Below, in pieces: positions 1 through 7,877 of a DNA stretch of 64,000 nucleotides; positions within the stretch are counted from its first letter, which is position 1, and every line of letters starts with the position of its first letter. This DNA comes from Spongiactinospora sp. TRM90649 (GTDB lineage Bacteria > Actinomycetota > Actinomycetes > Streptosporangiales > Streptosporangiaceae): NCBI RefSeq assembly GCF_029382225.1, contig NZ_JARLTC010000002.1:496001-560000 (forward strand), written 5' to 3'. The notes below the pieces were generated by a model, which worked only from the letters and a program-made list of their open reading frames with translations, was not told where the DNA came from and did no database searches. Position numbers and translations under genes: made by a program.

Positions 1-126
1 ATGATCGACAACGGTCGCCCGCAGGTACACGAACCCGCCTTCCAGCCCGATCCGACCGACTACGTGAGCTGGGAATACGCCAGAGGTTACGTGGACGGCG
101 TGATCGACACGGAGGAGCGGCGCTGA
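1..126 (+). CDS. DUF5319 family protein, C-terminal part (gene cut by window edge)
   Basis: The frame is open from base 1 and ends at a TGA at 124-126, giving 41 residues. The segment VHEPAFQPDPTDYVSWEYA and the following RGYVDG match my memory of the C-terminus of mycobacterial Rv3412 (VRPHEPAVDPEPDSYVTWDY, then CRGYAD), a DUF5319 protein encoded next to rsdA and sigD. The real start should lie left of the window, so the ATG at base 1 is probably internal. The function of the family is unknown. Its 3' end overlaps the convergent rsdA-like gene by 40 bp. Confidence 0.8.
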   Translation: MIDNGRPQVHEPAFQPDPTDYVSWEYARGYVDGVIDTEERR

Positions 127-296
127 TCGACGTCCTCGATCAGCGCGCGTAGCAGGCGGACCGCCGGGTCTCCCGTGTCGGGAAGCGCTTCCCTGCGGGC
201 CAGTGCCCGGCAGAGGGCGTCGTCGGAGACGACGCCCGACTCCTCGCCGCCGGGCCTGAGCGAGCGGGCCTGACAGAAGGGGTCGACAGCTTTCAA
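87..296 (-). CDS. RsdA-like short anti-sigma-D factor (sigma-binding region only)
   Basis: This 69-residue protein begins at a TTG that overlaps the sigD stop codon (TTGA), so translation is probably coupled to sigD. Residues 24-56 ([14 protein letters not shown], then [15 protein letters not shown]) resemble the N-terminal SigD-binding region of mycobacterial RsdA (a D-LL-ALA-RE pattern followed by D-A-A-LL--W--D). RsdA in mycobacteria is a membrane anti-sigma factor. Here there is no membrane segment and no extracellular domain, so if functional it would be a soluble SigD binder. It could instead be a degraded gene. The family assignment rests on motif memory. Confidence 0.6.
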   Translation of the reverse strand: MKAVDPFCQARSLRPGGEESGVVSDDALCRALARREALPDTGDPAVRLLRALIEDVDQRRSSVSITPST

Positions 297-949
297 GCTA
301 TCGACTCCAGCTCGGCCATCGCGCGCAGTCGCGCCAGCGCCCTATGCTGGGCGACCCGAACCGCACCTGGTGACATGCCGAGTACATTACCGGTCTCTTC
401 CGCGGACAGGCCCGAAACCACCCGAAGGATGATGAGCTCCCGCTGGTTGTCCGGCAGCTTGGACAGCAGCCGCCGGGCGTGCTCCGCCTCGATGTAGCGG
501 ACCACGGTCTCTTCCGGCCCTGGCCCGTCGTCCGGGCCGTCCGGGAGGTCCTGCGTCGGGACGGCCGAGCGCACCGAACTGCGCAGGGCGTCAGCCACCT
601 TGTGCGACGCGATCCCGAAGACGAAGGACGCGAACGGCCGTCCCATGTCCCGGTAGCGCGGCAGCGCCGACAGCACCGCTATGCACACTTCTTGAGCCAC
701 GTCGTCGGCAATGTGATACTGACCGGCGACCCGGCCGAGTCGTGCGCGGCAATAACGCACCACCATCGGGCGTAGACGCCCGAGCAAAGATTCGATCGCA
801 CTGCGATCCCCCTGAACGGCCAGGCTCGTCAGTTCCCTGAGGTCGGACTCATCCGATCTCGTCGCAAGCCTTACCCCACCTATGGCGTCGGCGACGCTTC
901 CCTCGGTCACGTTAGGCATGATGCCCGTACTGATCGGGCCTGTCCTCAT
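293..949 (-). CDS. sigD: ECF RNA polymerase sigma factor SigD (ShbA type)
   Basis: This is a 218-residue group 4 sigma factor. Region 2 spans about residues 50-123 ([20 protein letters not shown], then [18 protein letters not shown]) and region 4 about 155-211 ([21 protein letters not shown] and the helix-turn-helix [19 protein letters not shown]). Position beside groEL1 and DUF5319 matches mycobacterial sigD and the Streptomyces shbA locus, where the factor directs transcription of the principal sigma gene; that target is inferred here. The ATG at 949 lacks a clear ribosome site, and the in-frame ATG at 919 is an alternative. The rsdA-like gene follows with overlapping codons. Confidence 0.9.
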   Translation of the reverse strand: MRTGPISTGIMPNVTEGSVADAIGGVRLATRSDESDLRELTSLAVQGDRSAIESLLGRLRPMVVRYCRARLGRVAGQYHIADDVAQEVCIAVLSALPRYRDMGRPFASFVFGIASHKVADALRSSVRSAVPTQDLPDGPDDGPGPEETVVRYIEAEHARRLLSKLPDNQRELIILRVVSGLSAEETGNVLGMSPGAVRVAQHRALARLRAMAELESIA

Positions 950-1258
950 GGCGAACGGCTACGGATTGGTCACATTGAGGGGACGGCGACCGGCCGTAAT
1001 CGAATGGCGACAGTGCGGATTAATAGACGCGAAATATTTCATAGCATTAGCCAATATGCCGCCTATTGGGGGGTGTCTTCGCCGACGCTTTAGCCCCGAG
1101 ACAGGTTTACCACGAAACAGATCTCTATCCGCCACACTTCCGTCTCAGAGATCACATGGACGCGAAAGTCGTGCCGCCGGAGGGCCGTCGGAGGGCTGCG
1201 GAGGGCCGTCGGCGCACCGCCGGGGGACCATACCCACGGGCCGTACCCCGACACGCGA
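950..1258. other. sigD upstream region without a recognised gene
   Basis: In mycobacteria whiB3 lies here, but I see no WhiB-like cysteine pattern on either strand. An AT-rich block at about 1018-1070 stands out from its surroundings and probably holds the sigD promoter, although I cannot fix convincing -35 and -10 boxes. The part at 1170-1215 is a run of GGAGGGC-like purine-rich units. The open frames here have poor codon bias. Confidence 0.4.
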
Positions 1259-1298
1259 ACGGCCCGCGGCCCCGTCGTGAGACGGGGACGCGGGCCGT
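1259..1298 (-). terminator. groEL1 terminator hairpin
   Basis: Arms 1259-1276 and 1281-1298 pair over 17 of 18 positions with a GTGA tetraloop (one G/A mismatch at 1269/1288). The hairpin lies about 80 nt past the groEL1 stop. There is no U tract, as is common for actinobacterial terminators. Confidence 0.8.
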
Positions 1299-1376
1299 GG
1301 CACCGACGGTTCCTGGGCGGCCCGTTGGACGCGCCTGGACGCGCTCTGGACGGGCCTGGACAGGCCGTAGCGGGGC

Positions 1377-3023
<1,647 letters not shown>

Positions 3024-3058
3024 TCAGCGGCTCCGGGGGTACAGCGGGAGACGCATCG

Positions 3059-3089
3059 AAGCCCCGGGCTGACGTGCTGCCCGGGGCTT
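3059..3089 (-). promoter_or_regulatory. Intercistronic hairpin between groES and groEL1
   Basis: Perfect 11-bp arms at 3059-3069 and 3079-3089 with a 9-nt loop lie between groES and groEL1. The position fits partial termination, mRNA processing or a stability element that sets the groES to groEL1 ratio. Cleavage in this interval of groESL1 mRNA is known in mycobacteria, but this hairpin's role is inferred. Confidence 0.6.
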
Positions 3090-3122
3090 GGATACGTCAT
3101 GTGAGTAAGGCCCCGTGGGCGC

Positions 3123-3434
3123 TTACTTCTCGATGATGGCGAGCACGTCGCGGGCGGAGAGCACCAGGTACTCCTCGCCGCTGTACTTCACCTCGGTACC
3201 GCCGTACTTGCTGTAGAGGACGATGTCGCCCTCCTTGACGTCGAGCGGAATCCGCTTCTCGCCGTCCTCATCCCAGTTGCCGGGGCCCACCGCGAGGACC
3301 TTGCCCTCCTGCGGCTTCTCCTTGGCGGTGTCCGGGATGACCAGGCCAGAGGCGGTGGTCTGCTCGGCCTCAAGCGGCTGAACCACAATGCGGTCGCCGA
3401 GCGGCTTAACGGGAACCTTGGTGGCGGTCGTCAC
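3123..3434 (-). CDS. groES: 10 kDa co-chaperonin GroES
   Basis: This 103-residue protein has the GroES core: [16 protein letters not shown] at the N-terminus, the mobile loop region around [19 protein letters not shown], and [23 protein letters not shown] near the end. It caps the GroEL cavity. The start is a GTG with a strong GGGGAGGT site 7 nt upstream. It is the first gene of the groES-groEL1 operon and is controlled by the promoter and CIRCE element at 3524-3585. Confidence 0.98.
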   Translation of the reverse strand: MTTATKVPVKPLGDRIVVQPLEAEQTTASGLVIPDTAKEKPQEGKVLAVGPGNWDEDGEKRIPLDVKEGDIVLYSKYGGTEVKYSGEEYLVLSARDVLAIIEK

Positions 3435-3523
3435 GATCGGACCTCCCCTTCAGATTTCGATGATCAGAAGAGGCGACCAGCGGCCTGCCGTCGCGGGTGT
3501 CAGACCTGCCTCGTCGCTTGTCA

Positions 3524-3550
3524 TTGGCACTCTCATAGGCAGAGTGCCAA
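3524..3550 (-). promoter_or_regulatory. CIRCE operator (HrcA binding site)
   Basis: TTGGCACTC at 3524-3532, a 9-nt spacer, and GAGTGCCAA at 3542-3550 form a perfect inverted repeat. It differs from the CIRCE consensus TTAGCACTC-N9-GAGTGCTAA by one symmetrical base per arm. It begins 6 bp after the -10 box, so bound HrcA would cover the transcription start. Confidence 0.96.
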
Positions 3551-3556
3551 CACGAA

Positions 3557-3585
3557 ACAGTATGCAAGGGGGCGCGAGTCGTCAA
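3557..3585 (-). promoter_or_regulatory. groES-groEL1 promoter
   Basis: On the minus strand TTGACG (3585-3580), a 17-nt spacer and TACTGT (3562-3557) form a good sigma70-type promoter directly in front of CIRCE. Confidence 0.85.
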
Positions 3586-3758
3586 CACGAACCGCCCGCA
3601 GGTCAGACCCTGTCCTGTCCGCTCGCAGAGGAATGTGCGCCTGGACGGCACGGACGACTACGCTCCACGCCACACGTGTGGCCACCATCCACCCTACGCG
3701 CACGAGCCACACCCACCGGACCCGCACTGGCCTCCCGGCCCGCCCTGGCCTCGCGCAC

Positions 3759-3793
3759 GAAGGAGCCGGCGCCTTCGAGGCGCCGGCTCCTTC
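3759..3793 (-). terminator. Strong hairpin terminator after the first small secreted-protein gene
   Basis: Perfect 15-bp arms at 3759-3773 and 3779-3793 enclose a 5-nt loop. The hairpin lies 40 nt beyond the stop of the gene at 3833-4075. It also separates that gene from the groES promoter. No U tract follows. Confidence 0.85.
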
Positions 3794-3832
3794 ATGTGGT
3801 CGATCAGGTTTCCTCTGATCACGGATACCAGG

Positions 3833-4075
3833 TTAGTTCTGGTACGCCCGGACGCTGCAGTCCACGGGCTTCTGAGAGTTGATGGTAACCGGAGAGAGCG
3901 GAATCAGCGGGATGGTGATGTCGCCGATGGCACTGTTGCCACAAACGATTACGTTGCCCGACTGCTGAGCGACGTTGTTTTCGTCGGGCCCGACGGTGGC
4001 GTGGGCCGGAGCGGCAAGCCCCACTCCGGCGAAAGCCGCCAGCACCGCGCCACTAAATGCGAGCTTCTTGAGCAT
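3833..4075 (-). CDS. Small secreted protein, paralogue 1 (C-X27-C family)
   Basis: This is an 80-residue precursor with a Sec signal peptide (MLKKLAFSGAVLAAFAGVGL, then AAPAHA) and a mature part of about 54 residues. The mature core is QQSGNVIVCGNSAIGDI, PLSPVTI, then VDCSVRAYQN, with two cysteines 27 residues apart that could form one disulfide. Three paralogues lie just upstream. The SGN and VCGN motifs recall chaplins, and the hydrophobic middle recalls rodlins, both exported surface proteins of Streptomyces. Cysteine spacing and length fit neither family well, so I leave the function open. A GGGAG site precedes the ATG. Confidence 0.93.
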   Translation of the reverse strand: MLKKLAFSGAVLAAFAGVGLAAPAHATVGPDENNVAQQSGNVIVCGNSAIGDITIPLIPLSPVTINSQKPVDCSVRAYQN

Positions 4076-4152
4076 CTAAATCTCCCGAACTTCCCGATCG
4101 ATCTCGGTATGAGGATCCAGCTCGTACCACCTGAAGGTCCGAGCCGGTAGCC

Positions 4153-4181
4153 AGTAGACCGATCCGGGACACGAACAGCAA
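4153..4181 (-). promoter_or_regulatory. Promoter of small secreted protein gene 1
   Basis: TTGCTG (4181-4176), a 17-nt spacer and TCTACT (4158-4153) lie about 77 nt before the start codon. The same arrangement precedes all four paralogues, which is the main support. A further block, ATTGGC next to the -35 and TTTCTTTACGGC farther upstream, is also shared. Confidence 0.75.
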
Positions 4182-4612
4182 GCCAATTGCACCATAACCG
4201 CCGTAAAGAAAAGGCAAATCACCATCCTGGCGAGACGAAACAGTGCCGAATTCACGGGCCCACGCATGCTTTGGGGGGAGCAATAGGAGAATTGGCTACA
4301 TGCGATGCTTGGTGGATTGTGTCCAGATCTGCCCAGCTAGATACCGTGATCGTGGGATGAGGATGGCTGCTCACCTATTTATGGGCGGCCCCTGTCCGTA
4401 ATGCACCCAGAGGCTGTGGCCGTATGCCAGGGACGCCGACTCCCTGTCCTGAACCTGACACGGCCGGCGCGGCCACATCCGGACCGGCGATGAGGCGCGG
4501 CATGGACTATCCGGAATCCCCGGAGGCCGTCCGCCGTCCTGCCGGGAAGATCAATGAAGATCAATAAGGATCGGGCGGTGCGTGGAGCAGAAGGGGGTCG
4601 GTACATGGAAAA
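4182..4612. other. Spacer between small secreted genes 1 and 2, no gene recognised
   Basis: The part up to about 4215 carries the conserved upstream box of the gene 1 promoter. The rest is moderate in GC, and its open frames (for example 4379-4747 on the minus strand) lack the GC-rich third codon positions of real genes here. I see no RNA gene. Confidence 0.4.
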
Positions 4613-4655
4613 GGGGGAGACCCCGGTCAGGAGGTCTCCCACCGGTGTCTCCCCC
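4613..4655 (-). terminator. Terminator with two competing hairpins after small secreted gene 2
   Basis: Arms 4613-4627 and 4641-4655 pair at 14 of 15 positions. Alternatively, 4615-4622 pairs perfectly with 4633-4640 (8 bp). The two folds share the left arm and exclude each other. The element is about 120 nt downstream of the gene at 4777-5025. Confidence 0.6.
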
Positions 4656-4776
4656 GGAGCCTTCGCACGGAAGGCGGATCCGGTGCCGAAGACCGGTCGA
4701 TCAAGGCCCCTGGCCCGAGGTCCGCGTTTGCGTCCGCGTCCAGTCACCTTTCGCGAACGACCTCAAGCAACGAGGT

Positions 4777-5025
4777 TCAGTTCTGGTAGACGCGAATGCT
4801 GCAGTCCACCGGGTCCTTCTTGGAAACGGTGACCGGTGCCAGGGTCAGCAGGCCGATGAAGATGTCGCCGATGGTGCTGTTGCCACACACGACCACATTG
4901 CCGGACTGGGTGCTGGTATTGAGGTCCTGGTCCTGCGGCCAAGGCGTGGCGGCCATCGCCGGTGCGCCGATTCCCGCGACCGCGAAAGCCGCCAGAGTCC
5001 CGCCGATTGCGAGCTTCTTGAGCAT
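4777..5025 (-). CDS. Small secreted protein, paralogue 2 (C-X27-C family)
   Basis: This 82-residue precursor starts at the ATG of MLKKLAIGG, with AGGAG upstream. A longer in-frame start at 5064 would add 13 residues not found in the paralogues. The signal peptide ends near APAMA-ATP. The mature core TQSGNVVVCGNSTIGDI, APVTV, then VDCSIRVYQN has the same C-X27-C spacing and ends in YQN like paralogue 1. The short N-terminal segment ATPWPQDQD is shared in part with paralogue 3. Probably a cell-surface or released protein; function unknown. Confidence 0.93.
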   Translation of the reverse strand: MLKKLAIGGTLAAFAVAGIGAPAMAATPWPQDQDLNTSTQSGNVVVCGNSTIGDIFIGLLTLAPVTVSKKDPVDCSIRVYQN

Positions 5026-5091
5026 TTGAATTCTCCTGATCGATCTTGCATGAGGTTCCGGCACCCAGAAATGGGTACGGGACCGATAGCA

Positions 5092-5120
5092 AGTAGACCT
5101 GCGGCAGACCCGAACAGCAA
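5092..5120 (-). promoter_or_regulatory. Promoter of small secreted protein gene 2
   Basis: TTGCTG (5120-5115), a 17-nt spacer and TCTACT (5097-5092). ATTGGC abuts the -35, and TTTCTTTACGGC lies farther upstream, as for paralogue 1. Confidence 0.75.
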
Positions 5121-5230
5121 GCCAATAGCATCGTTATTGCCGTAAAGAAACGGCAATCAACCAGAAATGCACCTTCTCCCCTCATCCCCACGTATGCCGC
5201 ACACTCTGACAAATCGGTCCTTGCACGCAC

Positions 5231-5265
5231 AAAAAAGGGGCACCGCGGCGTGAGCAGCGGTGCCC
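5231..5265 (-). terminator. Intrinsic terminator with U tract, 430 nt past small secreted gene 3
   Basis: Perfect 9-bp GC-rich arms at 5238-5246 and 5257-5265 are followed on the minus strand by CTTTTTT (5237-5231). This is the most canonical Rho-independent terminator in the window. It faces transcription from the small secreted gene at 5698-5946. Confidence 0.85.
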
Positions 5266-5697
5266 GCACAACCGAACCCACTTCGAACTCCGGTCGCCCG
5301 GCAGGCAGGCCGTCCTGGAAAGAGGACGTTCCTCCGGATGCCGTGGCCTCCTCCGTCGGACCGCCATCCGCCGGACAGCCATATCCGGCGGATCTCCGCG
5401 TGCTCCGCGGACGCACGCCGTCGGGCGCGGTCCGCCCAGAGCCCGCGCGTCGAGAAGGGCCTGCTCTCGACCGCGCGGCGGCAATGGCCGTCTTCCTCCG
5501 AGCCCTCGCCCTCGGCAGGGGGAGAAGATCGACGATGGTGCGTTGCCATGCATTGCCATCGTCTCCCACCATCCCCGGGCGATGGCCGCAAGGAGGCGGA
5601 CGGCCGGCTGAAGGCCCTCGCCACGAAGTTCCCTACCGGCCTCCGCTCGGGCCACCGGTCATGAAGGGGAACTGAAGGTCAACTGAGGGTCAACGTC
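5266..5697. other. Non-coding stretch between small secreted gene 3 and its terminator
   Basis: About 430 nt separate the stop at 5698 from the terminator at 5231-5265. The open frames here overlap one another on both strands and show no family resemblance. Near the gene end is a short direct repeat, with GGTCAACT followed by GGGTCAAC (about 5675-5695). It may be a long 3' UTR or hold a small RNA; I see no direct sign of either. Confidence 0.4.
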
Positions 5698-5946
5698 TCA
5701 GCTCTGGTTGACCCGGACGCCACAGTCGATCGACTTGCGGTCGGCAAGGGTCACCGGGGTCAGGTTGAGAAGGGTCACGGCCACGTCGCCGATCGCCGTG
5801 TTGCCACAGGTGATCGTGTTGCCGTTCTGCTGCGAGGCGTTGTTCTCGCCGCCGGGCCACGGCGTGGCCGCCTGGGCCGGCGTAGCGAGAGCCATGCCGG
5901 CAAATGCGGCGATCATGGTCCCGCTGAGTGCGAGCTTCTTGAGCAT
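5698..5946 (-). CDS. Small secreted protein, paralogue 3 (C-X27-C family)
   Basis: This 82-residue precursor has a signal peptide (MLKKLALSGTMIAAFAGMAL, then ATPAQA). The mature core is QQNGNTITCGNTAIGDV, LLNLTPVTL, then IDCGVRVNQS. It keeps the two cysteines 27 residues apart but ends in NQS rather than NQN or YQN. It is the most divergent at the C-terminus. GGGAG precedes the ATG. It is monocistronic, with its own promoter and a terminator about 430 nt downstream. Function unknown; see paralogue 1 for the chaplin/rodlin comparison. Confidence 0.93.
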   Translation of the reverse strand: MLKKLALSGTMIAAFAGMALATPAQAATPWPGGENNASQQNGNTITCGNTAIGDVAVTLLNLTPVTLADRKSIDCGVRVNQS

Positions 5947-6013
5947 CTAGATCTCCCGATCGATCTCGGAATGAGAATTCAGCTCGTACCACCTGAAGGC
6001 CGAGCCGCTAGCC

Positions 6014-6042
6014 AGTAAATCGACGCTCGACAAGAACGGCAA
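6014..6042 (-). promoter_or_regulatory. Promoter of small secreted protein gene 3
   Basis: TTGCCG (6042-6037), a 17-nt spacer and TTTACT (6019-6014). The leader from here to the ATG is nearly identical to that of paralogue 1 (CAGCTCGTACCACCTGAAGG on the plus strand), so copies 1 and 3 look like the most recent duplication. Confidence 0.75.
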
Positions 6043-6227
6043 GCCAATCAGCACTCAAACGACCTCAAAAGAATATCAAAGCCCGGCCATGCGCCTCCCA
6101 GATAATCACGGCTCTATGCGTGCCGAGGTTAACGCGAAGCGGGTGACGGCTTGACCCAGCCGTACCCGACGACAAACTCTCATACCAGAACCGGCCAGGC
6201 CGAGACCTGCCAGAACGCAGAAAGAGA

Positions 6228-6259
6228 GCGGGTGCCACGGCTTTCCCCGTGGCACCCGC
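6228..6259 (-). terminator. Hairpin terminator 366 nt past small secreted gene 4
   Basis: Perfect 13-bp arms at 6228-6240 and 6247-6259 with a 6-nt loop are followed on the minus strand by the pyrimidine-rich TCTCTTTCTG. It stands between paralogue 4 and the promoter of paralogue 3. Confidence 0.85.
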
Positions 6260-6624
6260 AAACCCAACTTTATCCTCGCGTAGCCGATGCGTCCCCCATA
6301 CGGGATTTCATGGCATCGGAGGTGTATCCCCTCGAAGGTCCGCAGCCCACGATCACGCGGCGGATCCCCGACGTTCTCAACGCGCCGAGCGTGAACAATC
6401 AGACCAGGTCTGGCGATATACGGATCCGCTGCTGAGCAAACCCTTTTCGCGCCAACCGGCCCTCGGCCGTCCGCCACATCCGGCGGTCGTGGGCCCACAC
6501 GCGGGAGAGCGCCCGACCGGAAATGACGGACTGGCCATAAAGGCCAAATTGAAAGGTTTCGCCTACGGACCGCGAGCAACTCGATGCGCTGCCACCGACT
6601 CCGTGAGGTACGTCAGAAGCACCC
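6260..6624. other. Non-coding stretch between small secreted gene 4 and its terminator
   Basis: This has the same layout as after paralogue 3: about 365 nt with no convincing reading frame between stop codon and terminator. It may be a long 3' UTR. Confidence 0.4.
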
Positions 6625-6864
6625 TTAGTTCTGGTTGGTCCGGATGCTGCAGTCCGTCGCCTCGTTGTTGGAGAACGTGACCGGGGCGAGGTTCAGAATG
6701 GGAACACTGATGTCGCCGATGGTGCGGTTACCGCAGACGATCGTGTTACCGCTCTGGGTGGCAACGTCATTGTCGTACTCATCACTGGCGTACGCCGGAG
6801 CGGCGAGGCTCAGGGCAGCGAAGCCCGCGACCACGGCACCGCTGACGATGAACTTCTTGAGCAT
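6625..6864 (-). CDS. Small secreted protein, paralogue 4 (C-X27-C family)
   Basis: This 79-residue precursor has a signal peptide (MLKKFIVSGAVVAGFAALSL, then AAPAYA) and an acidic mature N-terminus (SDEYDND). The core TQSGNTIVCGNRTIGDI, ILNLAPVTF, then TDCSIRTNQN keeps the C-X27-C spacing. An AGGAG site precedes the ATG. It is the farthest copy from groES. Function unknown. Confidence 0.93.
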   Translation of the reverse strand: MLKKFIVSGAVVAGFAALSLAAPAYASDEYDNDVATQSGNTIVCGNRTIGDISVPILNLAPVTFSNNEATDCSIRTNQN

Positions 6865-6928
6865 GTCAATCTCCTGTTGGATCTGTCTGACGACTCCGGC
6901 CCGTCCCCTTCGAGCGGAGCCACTAATC

Positions 6929-6958
6929 AGTAGACCTGAGACATTGCACTAAAAGCAA
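6929..6958 (-). promoter_or_regulatory. Promoter of small secreted protein gene 4
   Basis: TTGCTT (6958-6953), an 18-nt spacer and TCTACT (6934-6929). The upstream box TTTCTTTACCGC is present but closer to the -35 than in copies 1 and 2. Confidence 0.7.
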
Positions 6959-6959
6959 G

Positions 6960-7792
6960 AGAATAGCGGTAAAGAAAGCCTAAGCCTCATCGGTATACCC
7001 GTAAGACAATAAATAGGACATTCTGGATGCCCTTACCATCACAAATTGGACCTCATATCAGCAAACCTCTCATGGGCACAAACATTTCCGCCCCGTGCCC
7101 CCATGCCACCGCAAGCCGTCCACCCCGCTCGCAGGGCCTCCCGAGCCGATCGAGGGCATGGCCCGGCAGAGGGCGGGTGGGGCATGCGGCGGTTCCAGTA
7201 TCAGCGCCTGCCCCGGCGGGCGGGCCTGGGGCGGTGCCGCCTCTGACGGCCGGGATCGAGCGCACGTCCTCGACCCGCTGAGGCGGACGCCGACCGCCCC
7301 CAGCGGGGTCGGCGACGCCGCGTCTCCGTACGCGGCGCATAGCGCGGCCGGGCGTTGGCGGAGGCCGGCCGAGCCGGCGAAGCGGGGACCTGAACGGGCC
7401 ATCAGCGGTGACTCCGAACCGGCCACGTGTAGGGCTTCTACTGGCCACGGACAGCCGGTGTCATCAGCGGGCCTTCTCCAGGCCGTACACGGCGTCCAAG
7501 CGACCAGCCGATGGCGCAAGCGTCGGGCGAGCCCGACCCAAGAAGAACAGTCCGAGCGCAGCGAGGGCGATCAGCGTCCGCCCAGCAGCAGCGACGGCAG
7601 AGCCGACGGTGGGTGGCGCGCAGGCGGAAACATGCGGCGGGGGTGGCGGGGCGTGCGGCCTATGGGGAATGCGGGCGGCACGCGGGGGCGTGGTGGCTTG
7701 GGTTGGCGTGGGGGGTAGGGACGGCAGGGTTGTGCGAACGGCCTTGGGTCCCTGACGGTGGCGGTCGATGGTCGGGGGTGGCGGACGCGAGA
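6960..7792. other. Gene-free region between small secreted gene 4 and the repeat protein
   Basis: The first 120 bp are AT-rich. From about 7090 the DNA is very GC-rich, with overlapping open frames on both strands. Their translations are Arg/Pro/Gly-rich without family features, so I do not call any of them. The size leaves room for one lost copy of the roughly 0.92-kb small-protein unit, but I see no relic of the C-X27-C core. Confidence 0.4.
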
Positions 7793-7818
7793 GGGCCGGC
7801 ATGAACAAATGCCGGCCC
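7793..7818 (-). terminator. Hairpin terminator after the secreted repeat protein
   Basis: Perfect 10-bp arms at 7793-7802 and 7809-7818 enclose the loop GAACAA, 60 nt beyond the stop codon at 7878. Confidence 0.8.
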
Positions 7819-7877
7819 CCCGTGGGCCCAACCGCACTGCACCCAGCTTGTCGGGAGCCGGGTGCGCACGTCGTCAC

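Noticed and set aside
5157..5655. Two overlapping minus-strand frames after small secreted gene 3
   Set aside because: Composition is Arg-rich and inconsistent, third-position GC is not elevated, and there is no ribosome site.
3833..6864. Calling the small secreted proteins chaplins or rodlins
   Set aside because: Some motifs are shared, but the cysteine spacing (27 residues), length and tail do not fit either family as I know it, so no name was assigned.
7053..7877. Several 90-200 codon frames on both strands
   Set aside because: All overlap each other and none shows coding bias or a recognisable domain.
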